Source: CAVXHQ01 sp963789535 (GTDB lineage: Bacteria > Pseudomonadota > Alphaproteobacteria > Rhodobacterales > Rhodobacteraceae). From it: a stretch of 64,000 nt of DNA. The stretch spans positions 1,736,001 through 1,800,000 of the forward strand of contig CAWBKU010000005.1 of the NCBI GenBank assembly GCA_963789535.1, read 5' to 3'. Shown here piece after piece: positions 42,389 through 51,603 of this stretch (the first letter of the stretch is position 1; every line of letters starts with the position of its first letter). Below the pieces are notes generated by a model that made no database searches, was not told the origin of the DNA, and worked only from the letters and a program-made list of their open reading frames with translations. The translations under genes were made by a program, and so were the position numbers.

Positions 42389-43360
42389 TTATGCCTGCTG
42401 TTGTTGAACCTGGATCGCAACGCTCATCGTGGCGTTGGCGCTGCCGAACCGCGTCCCTGATAGCGGGGCGGCGTCGGCATAGTCCAGCCCCGTCGCCACG
42501 CGGACGTATCGGGTATCGGGGGCGATGGCGTTCGAGATGTCGAAGCCGGTCCAGCCGAGGCCCTCGACATAGGCCTCGGCCCAGGCATGCGTCGCCTCCT
42601 GCTCGATCCGGTCGTCCATCATCAGATAGCCCGAGACATAGCGGGCCGGCACATCCATCGCGCGCGCGGCGGCGATGAAGATGTGGCTGTGGTCCTGACA
42701 GACCCCCTTGCCGGCCTCGAGCGCCATTTCGGCGGTCCAGTCGATCTCGGACACGCCGGTTTCATAGGGCACCGCCTCGCGGATGGCGGCGGAAAGGGCG
42801 TAGAGCTGTCCGAGGGTGTCGGTCGATGTCGAGCGCCCCGAGGTCTGCGATTGCGATTGCGATCCCTGCGACTGCGACTGGCTCTGTGCGCCCGCCTGCA
42901 TCACCCGCTGCACGAGCGCGCGCGTCAGTGGCCCTGCCTTGGTCGCGGGCGTCGAGCGGCGAAAGAGCCAGAGCGGCACGAACCCCGCGTGCTGGCCGAT
43001 GATCCCGTGGCGGTCCTCGATCTCGACGATGCCCTCGCTCACCACCTCGACGCGCATAGTGCCGGGCGTCGTCGACAAGAGGTTCACGCGGTTGCGGTGC
43101 TGATCGTCGAACGACAGTTCCTCGTGCCCGCCCGTCACGGCGGTGCGCCACTCGATGACCTTCTGGCCGCCCGTCGGTTTCGGCGTCAGGCGGACCTGCT
43201 GGACACCATAGTCCACCGGCGCGTCATAGTCGTAGCGCGTGGTATGGCGGATCGCGAGGCGGCGGTGCTTTGGCGCCTCGGTCTCGTCGTCGGTCTGCGG
43301 CAGCAGGATGCCTTGCGGCATCGGTCCGCTGCGCGGCTTGGCGGTCTGATCCTCAGACAT
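42389..43360 (-). CDS. Transglutaminase-like protein of the Anbu operon
   Basis: A 323-residue protein with start at 43360 (MSEDQTAKPRS...), overlapping the alpha-E gene by 8 bp. The N-terminal domain is the transglutaminase-associated type (IRHTTRYDYDAPVDYGVQQVRLTP). The catalytic triad is visible: Cys in KGVCQDHSHIF, His in ATHAWAEAYV and Asp in GWTGFDISN. It probably acts as a peptidase or ligase on peptide bonds. An unusual Gln-Ser repeat (QSQSQSQGSQSQSQTS) is inserted at about residues 160-180 before the catalytic domain and looks like a flexible linker. Confidence 0.9.
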   Translation of the reverse strand: MSEDQTAKPRSGPMPQGILLPQTDDETEAPKHRRLAIRHTTRYDYDAPVDYGVQQVRLTPKPTGGQKVIEWRTAVTGGHEELSFDDQHRNRVNLLSTTPGTMRVEVVSEGIVEIEDRHGIIGQHAGFVPLWLFRRSTPATKAGPLTRALVQRVMQAGAQSQSQSQGSQSQSQTSGRSTSTDTLGQLYALSAAIREAVPYETGVSEIDWTAEMALEAGKGVCQDHSHIFIAAARAMDVPARYVSGYLMMDDRIEQEATHAWAEAYVEGLGWTGFDISNAIAPDTRYVRVATGLDYADAAPLSGTRFGSANATMSVAIQVQQQQA

Positions 43361-44297
43361 AGAAGCGATAATCCTCTTCGATCTGTTTGCCCAAGGCGGC
43401 GACGGTGCCCATCGCCTCTTGCAGGAACTCGTGCAGGCCCTGTTCGAGGATGGTGCCGATCTCGCGTCCGCTGACGTGGGCGCACAGCGCATGCGCCATT
43501 TCGGACGAAGGCCGCGGCGCGCCGTATTCGGCCTCGAGCTGCGCCAGATCGGCGTCGATCGTCGAGCAGCAGAACGCGAGGCTGCGCGGCATCCGCGCGT
43601 CGCGGATCAGGAACTGCGCGATGTTGGCCGGGCGCACCTGCTGGCCGTAGGTCATCCGGTAGCCGCCGAGACCCGAGACCGAGGACAGGATCGACTGCCA
43701 CTGCACGTTGTCGAGGCTGGTGCCGACGCCCGCAGCCATCGGCAGCAGGACGTAGTATTTCACATCGAGGATCCGCGCGGTGTTGTCGGCCCGCTCGACA
43801 TAGGTGCCGATGCTGGCGAACTGATAGATATCGTTGCGCAGCATCGTGCCCTGCATCGCGCCCCGGATCAGGCTCGCGCGCTGACGCACGACCATGAGGG
43901 CGGCGGGCAGGTCGCGCTCGGATACCTTGCGCGCCAGCACCTCCTTGAGGGCGATCCAGGCGGAATTGACGCTCTCCCAGACCTCGCGGGTGAGGGCGGT
44001 GCGCACCAGCTTGGCGTTGAGGCGCGCGTTCTCCATCGCCGTCATCACCGAGGAGGGGTTGTCGCGGTCGCGCAGCATCCAGTCGATCGCCTGGTCGTTG
44101 CGCATCTCCTCATAGGCCTCGCGGTAGCCTTCGAGGGCGCCGGCCGATTGCAGCACCGATTTCCATTCGTCGTCGTCGTCCGACCGGGTCAGCGCGATGC
44201 GCTGCCCGGCCTCGATCATCCGCGCCATGTTCTCCATGCGCTCGAGATAGCGGGCCATCCAGTAGAGGCCGCCTGCGGTCTTGCCTAGCATGCTCAT
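43353..44297 (-). CDS. Alpha-E domain protein of the Anbu operon
   Basis: A 314-residue all-helical protein (MSMLGKTAGGLYWMARYLERMENMARMIEAGQR...), the characteristic start of the alpha-E family. Repeats of long helices follow (SERDLPAALMVVRQRASLIRGAMQGTM; AEYGAPRPSSEMAHALCAHVSGREI). The family always travels with circularly permuted ATP-grasp, transglutaminase and often Anbu genes and is thought to form part of a peptide-forming system. The stop overlaps the next gene by 8 bp and the start overlaps the preceding stop by 4 bp. Confidence 0.93.
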   Translation of the reverse strand: MSMLGKTAGGLYWMARYLERMENMARMIEAGQRIALTRSDDDDEWKSVLQSAGALEGYREAYEEMRNDQAIDWMLRDRDNPSSVMTAMENARLNAKLVRTALTREVWESVNSAWIALKEVLARKVSERDLPAALMVVRQRASLIRGAMQGTMLRNDIYQFASIGTYVERADNTARILDVKYYVLLPMAAGVGTSLDNVQWQSILSSVSGLGGYRMTYGQQVRPANIAQFLIRDARMPRSLAFCCSTIDADLAQLEAEYGAPRPSSEMAHALCAHVSGREIGTILEQGLHEFLQEAMGTVAALGKQIEEDYRFYV

Positions 44298-45715
44298 TCC
44301 TCCAGCACCCAGGTATCTTTCGTGCCACCCCCCTGGCTCGAGTTCACGACGAGGCTGCCCTTCTTCATCGCCACCCGCGTCAGACCGCCGGGCGTGATCG
44401 TGACCCCCTCGGGTGACATCAGCACGAAGGGGCGCAGATCGACGTGACGGGGCGCGAGGCCCTGCCGCGCAAAGATCGGCACCGTCGACAGCGCCAGCGT
44501 CGGCTGCGCGATATAGTTGGCCGGGCGCGCGGTGAGCTTGCGTCGGAACGCGGCCAGCTCGGCCTTGCTCGACGTCGGTCCGATCAGCATGCCATAGCCG
44601 CCAGAGCCGTGCACCTCCTTGACGACGAGGTCGGCGAGGTTGTCGAGGACGTAGGACAGGCTCTGCTTGTCCGAGCAGCGCCAGGTCGGGACGTTCTGGA
44701 GGATCGCCTTTTCACCTGTATAGAACTCGACGATGTCGGGCATGTAGGAATAGATCGCCTTGTCGTCGGCGATGCCGGTGCCCGGCGCATTGGCGATGGT
44801 GATGCCGCCCGCGCGGTAGACGTCGAAGATACCGGGCACGCCCAGCATCGAGTCCGGGTTGAAGTTCAGCGGATCGAGGTAATCGTCGTCGATCCGGCGG
44901 TAGAGGACGTCGATTGCTTTGTAGCCTTCGGTCGTGCGCATCGCGATGCGGCCGTCGACGATCCGCAGATCCGACCCCTCGACCAGTTCCACACCCATCT
45001 TGTCGGCCAGGAACGAGTGCTCGTAATAGGCCGAATTGTAGATGCCGGGGGTGAGCACGGCGACGACCGGATCGTTTCCGGCGGCGGCGGGGGCACAGGC
45101 GGCAAGGCTGCGGTGCAGGCTGTCGGGATAGCGCGACACCGGCTGCACCCGGTTCTTCGAGAACAGCTCGGGGAACATCTGGAGCATCGTCTCGCGGTTC
45201 TCGAGCATGTAGCTCACGCCGCTGGGCGTGCGGGCGTTGTCCTCGAGGACGAAGAAGTCGTCGGCGCCGGTGCGCACGAGGTCGATGCCGGTGATGTGGG
45301 TATAGATGCCGCCGGGCGGCATCACGCCGATCATCTGCGGCAGGAAGGCCTCGTTCTGGGCGATCATCTCCTGCGGCAGGCGACCGGCGCGGACGATCTC
45401 CTGGCGGTGATAGATGTCGTGGATGAAGGCGTTGATCGCGCGGACCCGCTGCTCGATCCCGCGGGCGAGCTTGCTCCACTCGCGCCCGCCGATGATCCGC
45501 GGCACGATGTCGAAGGGGATCAGCCGTTCGGCGGCCTCGGCGCGGCCATAGACGTTGAAGGTGATGCCGGTCAGGCGGAACACCTCTTCGGCCTCGCGTT
45601 GCTTGGCGCGCAGTCGGGAAGGATTTTCATCCTTCATCCAGTCGTGAAACCGGGCGTAGGGGGGGCGCAGCGTCTCGTCCGTGCCCCACATCTCGTCGAA
45701 GGTGGGTTCTGTCAT
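44294..45715 (-). CDS. Circularly permuted ATP-grasp protein, first gene of the Anbu operon
   Basis: A 473-residue protein starting MTEPTFDEMWGTDETLRPPYARFHDWM. The family markers are present: LVRTGADDFFVLEDNARTPSGVSYMLENRE, which carries metal-binding Glu/Asn, and later KEVHGSGGYGMLIGPTSSKAE, the ATP-contact loop. It should use ATP to form an amide or peptide bond, with the alpha-E and transglutaminase proteins as partners. It is the first gene of the four- or five-gene operon. The 100 bp upstream carries hairpins that follow dnaE2. Confidence 0.93.
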   Translation of the reverse strand: MTEPTFDEMWGTDETLRPPYARFHDWMKDENPSRLRAKQREAEEVFRLTGITFNVYGRAEAAERLIPFDIVPRIIGGREWSKLARGIEQRVRAINAFIHDIYHRQEIVRAGRLPQEMIAQNEAFLPQMIGVMPPGGIYTHITGIDLVRTGADDFFVLEDNARTPSGVSYMLENRETMLQMFPELFSKNRVQPVSRYPDSLHRSLAACAPAAAGNDPVVAVLTPGIYNSAYYEHSFLADKMGVELVEGSDLRIVDGRIAMRTTEGYKAIDVLYRRIDDDYLDPLNFNPDSMLGVPGIFDVYRAGGITIANAPGTGIADDKAIYSYMPDIVEFYTGEKAILQNVPTWRCSDKQSLSYVLDNLADLVVKEVHGSGGYGMLIGPTSSKAELAAFRRKLTARPANYIAQPTLALSTVPIFARQGLAPRHVDLRPFVLMSPEGVTITPGGLTRVAMKKGSLVVNSSQGGGTKDTWVLEE

Positions 45716-45763
45716 GCGCCAAGGTTAACCTATTCGGCGGGGGTTACAACGCGATCGTGAAGA

Positions 45764-45809
45764 CGAATTCTTTGAAAGAATTCGACGTCGAAGTCTTTGG
45801 AAGACTTCG
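45764..45809. repeat. Pair of perfect palindromes after dnaE2
   Basis: First element: arm CGAATTCTTT (45764-45773), centre G, inverse arm to 45784. Second: arm CGAAGTCTT (45789-45797), TGG, inverse arm 45801-45809. Both are perfect. They start 8 bp after the dnaE2 stop (minus strand). A similar pair lies before dnaE2 at 49136-49179. They have no U-tract typical of terminators but can form strong RNA hairpins. Confidence 0.85.
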
Positions 45810-45816
45810 TGCTCCT

Positions 45817-48800
45817 TCAGTGGAAATCGCGGCTCTTGGGGATGATGCGCGCGTCGCGGGGGTGGCCGCGGGTGCCCGGCGGGACGGGCCGGTTCACCTC
45901 GTCGGCGCGCGCCATCGCGGGGTTCAGGCGGTCGGGCGAAAGGTTCAGGAGCGCGTCCGAGCGGTCGGTGAGGCTTTGCGCCACGATATGCACGATCTCG
46001 ACGTCGCGCTGCACATAGCCCTCGACCACGAGGAGGCGCGACTGCATCACCGCCTTGCGGAACGTCTCCATCACCTTCGGCCAGACGACGATGTTGGCGG
46101 TGCCGTGCTCGTCCTCGAGGGTGATGAAGCACACGCCCTTGGCGCTGCCGGGGCGCTGGCGGATCAGGACGAGACCCGCGAGTTTCACGCGCCGGAAGTT
46201 CGCGGCCCCCGCGAGGGTGGACGTCGCGGCAAAGCCCTGTTTCGTCAGGCTGCGGCGTAGGAACGCCATCGGATGCGCCTTGAGGCTCAGGCGCAGGGTC
46301 TGGTAATCGGCCACCACCTGCTCGCACTGCGGCATCTGCGGCAGGGCCACGAGGGGTTCGCGGCCCTCGTCGGCGGTCCCGCGAAACAGCGGCAGGTCGG
46401 GCGCGTCGCGCAGGGCGCGCGCCTCCCACAGGGCCTGCCTGCGGTCGATGAACATCGAGCCCATGGCGTCGCCCTCGGCCAGGCGGCGGATGTGCGCGGC
46501 CCCGATCCGGGTGCGGGCGTGCAGGTCGGCCACGTCGCGATAGGGCGCGTCGCGCGCGGCGGTCAGGCGGGCGACGGCATCGGTGCGCAGGCCGCCGATC
46601 TGGCGCAGGCCGAGGCGGACGGCGAAGGCCCCGTCGCCTGTCGGCTCGAGGGTGCTGTCCCACTCGGAATAGTTCACGTCGGGTGCGCGCACCTCGACGC
46701 CGTGCTCGCGGGCATCGCGGACGATCTGGGCGGGGGCATAGAACCCCATCGGCTGCGAGTTCAACAGTGCCGCGCAAAACACTGCCGGATAATGACATTT
46801 CAGCCAGCTCGACACATAGACGAGCTGCGCGAAACTGGCCGCGTGGCTCTCGGGGAAGCCGTATTCGCCAAAGCCCTTGATCTGGTCGAAACAGCGCGCG
46901 GCAAAGACCGGGTCATAGCCCCGCTCGGTCATCCGTCCGACCATCTTGTCGTGCAACAATTCGATCGTGCCGCGCGACCGGAACGTCGCCATCGCCTTGC
47001 GCAACTCGTTCGCCTCGGCAGGGCTGAACCGCGCCGCGTCGATGGCAATTTTCATGGCCTGCTCCTGAAAGATCGGTACGCCGAGGGTCCGCCCGAGGAT
47101 GTTCTGCAACTCGCAGGGGTCGTGCGGCGGTGCGGGGGACGGAAATTCCACCGCCTCCTGTCCCTGCCGCCTGCGCAGATAGGGATGCACCATGTCGCCC
47201 TGGATCGGACCCGGCCGGACGATGGCGACCTCGATCACGAGGTCGTAGAACGTGCGCGGCCGCAGGCGCGGCAGCATGTTCATCTGCGCGCGGGATTCCA
47301 CCTGGAACACGCCGACCGAGTCGCCCTTGCACAGCATGTCATAGACCCGCGCATCCTCCTTCGGCGTGCTCGCCAAGGTGAAGTCCTGCGCGTAATGCCC
47401 TGAGATCAGATCGAAACACTTGCGGATGCAGGTGAGCATCCCGAGGGCGAGGATATCCACCTTGAGGATCCCCAGCGCGTCGATGTCGTCCTTGTCCCAC
47501 TCGATGAAGGAGCGGTCCGGCATGGCGCCGTTGCCGATCGGCACCGTCTCGGTCAGCGCCCGTTCGGTGAGGATGAAGCCGCCGACATGCTGGCCGAGAT
47601 GGCGCGGCATGCCGATCATCTGCCCTGCGATGATCATCGTGCGCCGCATCAGCGGATCGCTCATGTCGATGCCCGCCTCGGTCGCATTCCGGTCGCCGAT
47701 CTCCTTGCCCCAAGAGCCCCAGACGGTCTTGGCGAGCGCGCCGGTCACGTCCTCGGACAGGCCCATCACCTTGCCGACCTCGCGGATCGCGGAGCGCGGG
47801 CGGTAATGGATCACCGTGGCGCAGAGGCCCGCGCGGTCGCGGCCGTATTTGGCATAGATGTGCTGGATCACCTCCTCGCGCCGCTCATGCTCGAAATCGA
47901 CGTCGATGTCGGGCGGCTCGCGGCGTTCCTCGCTGATGAACCGCTCGAACAGCAGGTCGTGCTGGGCGGGATCGACGGCGGTGATGCCGAGGACATAGCA
48001 GACGGCGGAATTGGCGGCGGACCCCCGGCCCTGACAGAGGATCGGCGGGGTCGCGCCCTCGCGGGCGAAGCGGATGATGTCGTGGATCGTCAGAAAATAC
48101 TGGGCGATGTCGAGTTTTTCGATCATCGCCAGTTCCCTGAGGATCGTCGTCCGCGTCCGCTCGGGCACCCCGTCCGGATAATATTCCGCTGCCCCCTCCC
48201 AGGTCAGTTTCGTCAGGTGTTCCTGCGGTGTCGCACCCTGCGGGATCACCTCGCGCGGGTATTCGTATTTCAGCTCGTCCAGGGAGAACCCGCAGGCGTC
48301 CGCCACCAGCCTCGTGGCGCGCAGGGCGTGCGGCCAGCGGGCGAAGAGGCGCGCCATCTGGCTGGGCGATTTCAGGTGCCGTTCGGCGTTGGGGTTCAGG
48401 CGGAACCCGGCGGTGGCGAGGGTGCACTTGTGACGGATGCAGGTCATCACATCCTGCAAGGGACGCCGGTCGGGCGCGTGATACAGCACGTCGTTGGTGG
48501 CCAGAATGCTCAGGCCATGGGCGCGCGCGAGGCCGTCGAGCGCGGTGATCCGGGCCACGTCGTCCGCGCGGTAGAGATAGGAGGCCGCGATGTGGCGCAG
48601 GCTCGGCAGGTGCCGCGCGAGGTGCGGCAGGGCCGCGGCGAAAGGGGCGATGTCCCCGGGCGGGATCACGATGAGGTGCAGGTTTTCGGCAGCGCCGGCG
48701 AGGTCCGCCAGCGTGATGTCGCAGGCCCCCTTGGCCTGCCAGGTGCCGTCCGGGTCGTGCATCTTGCCTTTCGAGAGCAGGCGCGAGAGACGGCCATAGG

Positions 48801-49119
48801 CGTCGCGGTCGGCGGGATAGGCGAGGAACTCCTCGCCCGTGGTGAGCGCCAGCCGACACCCGATGAGCGGGCGAAGCGCGGCCTTCTTCGCCTCGACATG
48901 CACGCGCACCACCCCGGCGAGACTGTTGAGGTCGGCCACGCCGAGGCTGTCGTGGCCCTGCGCCCAGGCGGTCTGCGCCAGATCGACGGCATCCGAGGCG
49001 CCGCGCAGGAACGAGAAACAGGTGGCGAGGCCGAGTTCCACGAAGCCCGCACGGGCGTTCGGGGTGTAGCCGTCTTCGTCCAGCGTGCGGCGGGGGTGCT
49101 GATGGTCGTTCTCGGGCAT
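45817..49119 (-). CDS. dnaE2: Error-prone DNA polymerase DnaE2
   Basis: A 1100-residue C-family polymerase. The start at 49119 (MPENDHQHPRR...) was chosen because the PHP domain begins soon after (FVELGLATCFSFLRGASDAVDLAQ). Polymerase motifs include the acidic pair in PPDIDVDFEHERREEV, ILCQGRGSAANSAVCYVLGIT and GFGEYGFPESHAASFAQLVY. The C-terminal part has LGLRQIGGL, a helix-hairpin-helix, and the OB-fold part VKLAGLVLIRQRPGSAKGV. DnaE2 performs damage-tolerant synthesis with ImuB, which tethers it to the beta clamp, and ImuA. It lies downstream of imuB on the same strand, with a 73-bp gap holding two perfect palindromes. Confidence 0.97.
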   Translation of the reverse strand: MPENDHQHPRRTLDEDGYTPNARAGFVELGLATCFSFLRGASDAVDLAQTAWAQGHDSLGVADLNSLAGVVRVHVEAKKAALRPLIGCRLALTTGEEFLAYPADRDAYGRLSRLLSKGKMHDPDGTWQAKGACDITLADLAGAAENLHLIVIPPGDIAPFAAALPHLARHLPSLRHIAASYLYRADDVARITALDGLARAHGLSILATNDVLYHAPDRRPLQDVMTCIRHKCTLATAGFRLNPNAERHLKSPSQMARLFARWPHALRATRLVADACGFSLDELKYEYPREVIPQGATPQEHLTKLTWEGAAEYYPDGVPERTRTTILRELAMIEKLDIAQYFLTIHDIIRFAREGATPPILCQGRGSAANSAVCYVLGITAVDPAQHDLLFERFISEERREPPDIDVDFEHERREEVIQHIYAKYGRDRAGLCATVIHYRPRSAIREVGKVMGLSEDVTGALAKTVWGSWGKEIGDRNATEAGIDMSDPLMRRTMIIAGQMIGMPRHLGQHVGGFILTERALTETVPIGNGAMPDRSFIEWDKDDIDALGILKVDILALGMLTCIRKCFDLISGHYAQDFTLASTPKEDARVYDMLCKGDSVGVFQVESRAQMNMLPRLRPRTFYDLVIEVAIVRPGPIQGDMVHPYLRRRQGQEAVEFPSPAPPHDPCELQNILGRTLGVPIFQEQAMKIAIDAARFSPAEANELRKAMATFRSRGTIELLHDKMVGRMTERGYDPVFAARCFDQIKGFGEYGFPESHAASFAQLVYVSSWLKCHYPAVFCAALLNSQPMGFYAPAQIVRDAREHGVEVRAPDVNYSEWDSTLEPTGDGAFAVRLGLRQIGGLRTDAVARLTAARDAPYRDVADLHARTRIGAAHIRRLAEGDAMGSMFIDRRQALWEARALRDAPDLPLFRGTADEGREPLVALPQMPQCEQVVADYQTLRLSLKAHPMAFLRRSLTKQGFAATSTLAGAANFRRVKLAGLVLIRQRPGSAKGVCFITLEDEHGTANIVVWPKVMETFRKAVMQSRLLVVEGYVQRDVEIVHIVAQSLTDRSDALLNLSPDRLNPAMARADEVNRPVPPGTRGHPRDARIIPKSRDFH

Positions 49120-49135
49120 CAGCGTGGCCCCGGGA

Positions 49136-49179
49136 CGAATTTTTGCAAAAATTCGAGACGGACTTTTTGAAAAAGTCCG
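49136..49179. repeat. Pair of perfect palindromes between imuB and dnaE2
   Basis: First element: 20-bp palindrome CGAATTTTTGCAAAAATTCG at 49136-49155. Second: arm CGGACTTTTT (49159-49168), centre G, inverse arm 49170-49179. Each can form a strong hairpin in RNA or a cruciform in DNA. They occupy most of the gap between imuB stop and dnaE2 start, so they lie inside the operon. Confidence 0.85.
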
Positions 49180-49192
49180 GTTCCGCGCGCCG

Positions 49193-50857
49193 TCACGGGT
49201 AGAGCCCGTGGACGAACCAGCGCGGCATCTCGCCGCGTCCGTCGTCCAGAACGCCGTCGCGGTAGAGCCAGAGGCGGCGCCCGGTCTCGTCCTCGATCCG
49301 GTAATAGTCGCGCAGGCGGGTGCCCGGGCGGTCGGCCCACCATTCCGGCGCGATCCGTTCGGGGCCGGCGAAACGGGCGACGCGGGCGGTCTGGCGGCGC
49401 CAGACGAATTGCGCGGGCGGCCCTTCGGGGACGGCATAGAGGACGCGGATTTCCTCGGGCGGGTGCAGCAGGCGCAGCGGGCGCGGCTGGGCGGCGGGTT
49501 CGGGCGGGCGCGGGCGGCCCGCCATCGCGGGGGTCCAGATCTCGCGGCGCTCGGGGATGTGGCTTTCGTGCAGGGCGGGGCGGCGCAGGCTCTGCGCGCC
49601 GAAGCGGGCCGAGAGGCGGTCGATCAGGCGGGCCAGATCGGCGGTCGCATCGGGGCGCCCGTCGAGGCGCGACTGGCTGACGCCCAGCTTTTCGGCGGCG
49701 GTCGCGGCCAGCACGATGAGGTCGAAGCCGTAGCCGGGGTCGATCCGCTCGAGCCTGCCGTCGAACAGGCGGACCATGTGGCGCGCGTCGCGCGTCGGCT
49801 CGGATGTGGCGGCGTGGACCTCGGAGACCTCGCCATCGGTGCGGAACACGGTGAGGGCGAGGCGCCGGACGCCGAAACCGGGACCGGCGAGGGCCTGCGC
49901 GAGCGCCTCGCAGAGGCCGGGCAGATGGGCGGTGGGGTCCTGCACCGGTTCGGCGAGCTTGGCCTCGACGCTGAACCGGGGCGGATCCTCGGGCGGGGCG
50001 ACGGGTTCGGGCAGGCGGCCCATGGCCTGGTCGAGCCGCAAAAGCGGGTTCTGCGGCAGGCCTGCCCGGGCGAAGCGGCGGGCGAGGGTGAGGCGCGGCA
50101 CGTCGAGGAGGTCGCCCACGGTCTTGAGGCCGAGGCGCTGGAGCAGGACCACGGTGCCTGCGTCGAGCCGCAGGGCCCGCACCGGCAGGGGCGAGAGGCG
50201 GCGGGCGAGGTCGTCCGCCCCGCAGGTGTCGCGGACCTTGCCATGGTGCGCCAGCGCCCATGCGGCGCCCTGCGTCGGCGCCACGGCGAGGGCGGCGCTG
50301 TAGCCTGCGGCGCCCAGCGTCCCCTCGATCTCGCGCATCAGGGCCGCCTCGCCGCCGCGCAGATGTGCCGAGCCGGTGATGTCCATGACGAGGCCCGCGC
50401 CGGGATCGGCGAGGCCGCCCGTCGCCGTCCACGGGCACCAGCGGCGGACCCAGAGCATCAGGCGCGCAAGGGCCGCGGCATCGCCGCCGGTATCGGCATA
50501 GTCGAGCCGCAGCGTGGGGCAGAGCGCGCGCATGTCGACGGCGCGGGCGCCGGGCTGCACCCCTTCGGCCTGCGCCGCGCGGTTGGTGGCGTGGATGACG
50601 CGGCCGTGCGGCCCCTCGGTGGCGAGCGCCCAGGGCAGGTCGTCAGGCACCGCGGCACCCTGGCGCGCGGCGAGGCGGGCGGCGCGTTCGATGGCGAAAC
50701 GCGGCAGGTGCAGCCAGAGGATGCGGCGCAGGAGCGCCGTGTCGGGGCGCGTATCCGGGCGGGCGACTGCGCCTGCGGCGGCACCCGCCCGACCGGCCTT
50801 CGGGGAAAGGTCGGGGGTCGGGACGGAGGCGAGGGGCAGCCCCTCCTCGCCGGTCAC
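49193..50857 (-). CDS. imuB: Y-family polymerase-like mutasome protein ImuB
   Basis: A 554-residue protein. It has the Y-family fold start (ILWLHLPRFAIERAARLA) but lacks the full catalytic acids, as known for ImuB, which is a hub protein and not a polymerase. Helix-hairpin-helix text follows (LQRLGLKTVGDLLDVPRLTLARRFA). LLRLDQAMGRLPEPVAP is a typical ImuB signature. The C-terminal region WADRPGTRLRDYYRIEDETGRRLWLYR is also characteristic. It recruits DnaE2 to the clamp. GTG start at 50857; an alternative start inside cannot be excluded. The gene follows imuA by 45 bp. Confidence 0.92.
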   Translation of the reverse strand: MTGEEGLPLASVPTPDLSPKAGRAGAAAGAVARPDTRPDTALLRRILWLHLPRFAIERAARLAARQGAAVPDDLPWALATEGPHGRVIHATNRAAQAEGVQPGARAVDMRALCPTLRLDYADTGGDAAALARLMLWVRRWCPWTATGGLADPGAGLVMDITGSAHLRGGEAALMREIEGTLGAAGYSAALAVAPTQGAAWALAHHGKVRDTCGADDLARRLSPLPVRALRLDAGTVVLLQRLGLKTVGDLLDVPRLTLARRFARAGLPQNPLLRLDQAMGRLPEPVAPPEDPPRFSVEAKLAEPVQDPTAHLPGLCEALAQALAGPGFGVRRLALTVFRTDGEVSEVHAATSEPTRDARHMVRLFDGRLERIDPGYGFDLIVLAATAAEKLGVSQSRLDGRPDATADLARLIDRLSARFGAQSLRRPALHESHIPERREIWTPAMAGRPRPPEPAAQPRPLRLLHPPEEIRVLYAVPEGPPAQFVWRRQTARVARFAGPERIAPEWWADRPGTRLRDYYRIEDETGRRLWLYRDGVLDDGRGEMPRWFVHGLYP

Positions 50858-50902
50858 GGGTACCCAGGGGCGTCGGCCCCTCTCCGCGCGCGCGCCGACG
50901 CC

Positions 50903-51583
50903 TCAGGCGCTGATGCGGAGCGCCGCGTGGCCGTCCTCGGGCGGCGGCCCGACGAAGGTGAGCCCGTCGCGGCCCGGATCATGCCGCACCGTCCAGAGGC
51001 CGGGCCGCAGCCCGCGCGCGCGAAACAGCTCCGCCGTCCAGCGCGGCATCCCCGGCGCGCGCGGATCCTCGGCCAGCCGTTCGGAGGGCGCCGAGGCGAT
51101 CCGCCAGCGCATCCGCGCGGCACTGAGGTCGGGCGTGGCCGACCGCCGGATCAGCCAGGCGGGCACGCCATGCGCCTCGGCACGCAGGGCCAGCCGCTTG
51201 GTCGCAGTGAAGTCGAGCGCGCGTGCGTCGCCCCAGATCTCGCCCACCACGGCAGAGAGCGCCGGACACCCCAGCCCCTGTTCCATGGCCCAGAGCACGT
51301 CGCCGGCCCGTCCCACCGTCAGGTGCAGCATGTCCGGCATCGCCGCAGCACTCAGCCCCGCCAGATAGGGCCGCCCGCTTTCGCGCAGCGACATGCGGTC
51401 CTGCACCCAGAGCACCGGGCCGCGGGCGCCGGATTGCGTCGGCACGGCAAGGGCGGCCAGCACGAAGGCCGGACCCGCACCGTCCATCGCCGTCTGCGCA
51501 AAGACCTCCGACAGGGTCGGCGTCTCCGGCAGCGGCAGGCAGGCCGGTGGGGAGGGCGAAGGGGACGCGGCTGGGCACGACAA
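50903..51583 (-). CDS. imuA: Mutasome protein ImuA
   Basis: A 226-residue RecA-like protein without a complete ATP loop. The family pattern is visible: GPVLWVQDRMSLRESGRPYLAGL, then LLHLTVGRAGDVLWAMEQGL-type text, ALSAVVGEIWGDARALDFTATKRLALRAEAHGVPAWLI. No ATG lies at the right place, so a TTG at 51583 is proposed as start; it lies about 20 bp after the LexA box. The frame continues open upstream but that part reads as shadow of the divergent gene and its leader. The gene heads the imuA-imuB-dnaE2 cassette. Its start is the least certain part. Confidence 0.82.
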   Translation of the reverse strand: MSCPAASPSPSPPACLPLPETPTLSEVFAQTAMDGAGPAFVLAALAVPTQSGARGPVLWVQDRMSLRESGRPYLAGLSAAAMPDMLHLTVGRAGDVLWAMEQGLGCPALSAVVGEIWGDARALDFTATKRLALRAEAHGVPAWLIRRSATPDLSAARMRWRIASAPSERLAEDPRAPGMPRWTAELFRARGLRPGLWTVRHDPGRDGLTFVGPPPEDGHAALRISA

Positions 51584-51603
51584 GGGCGACTCGCTGTCTG
51601 AAT

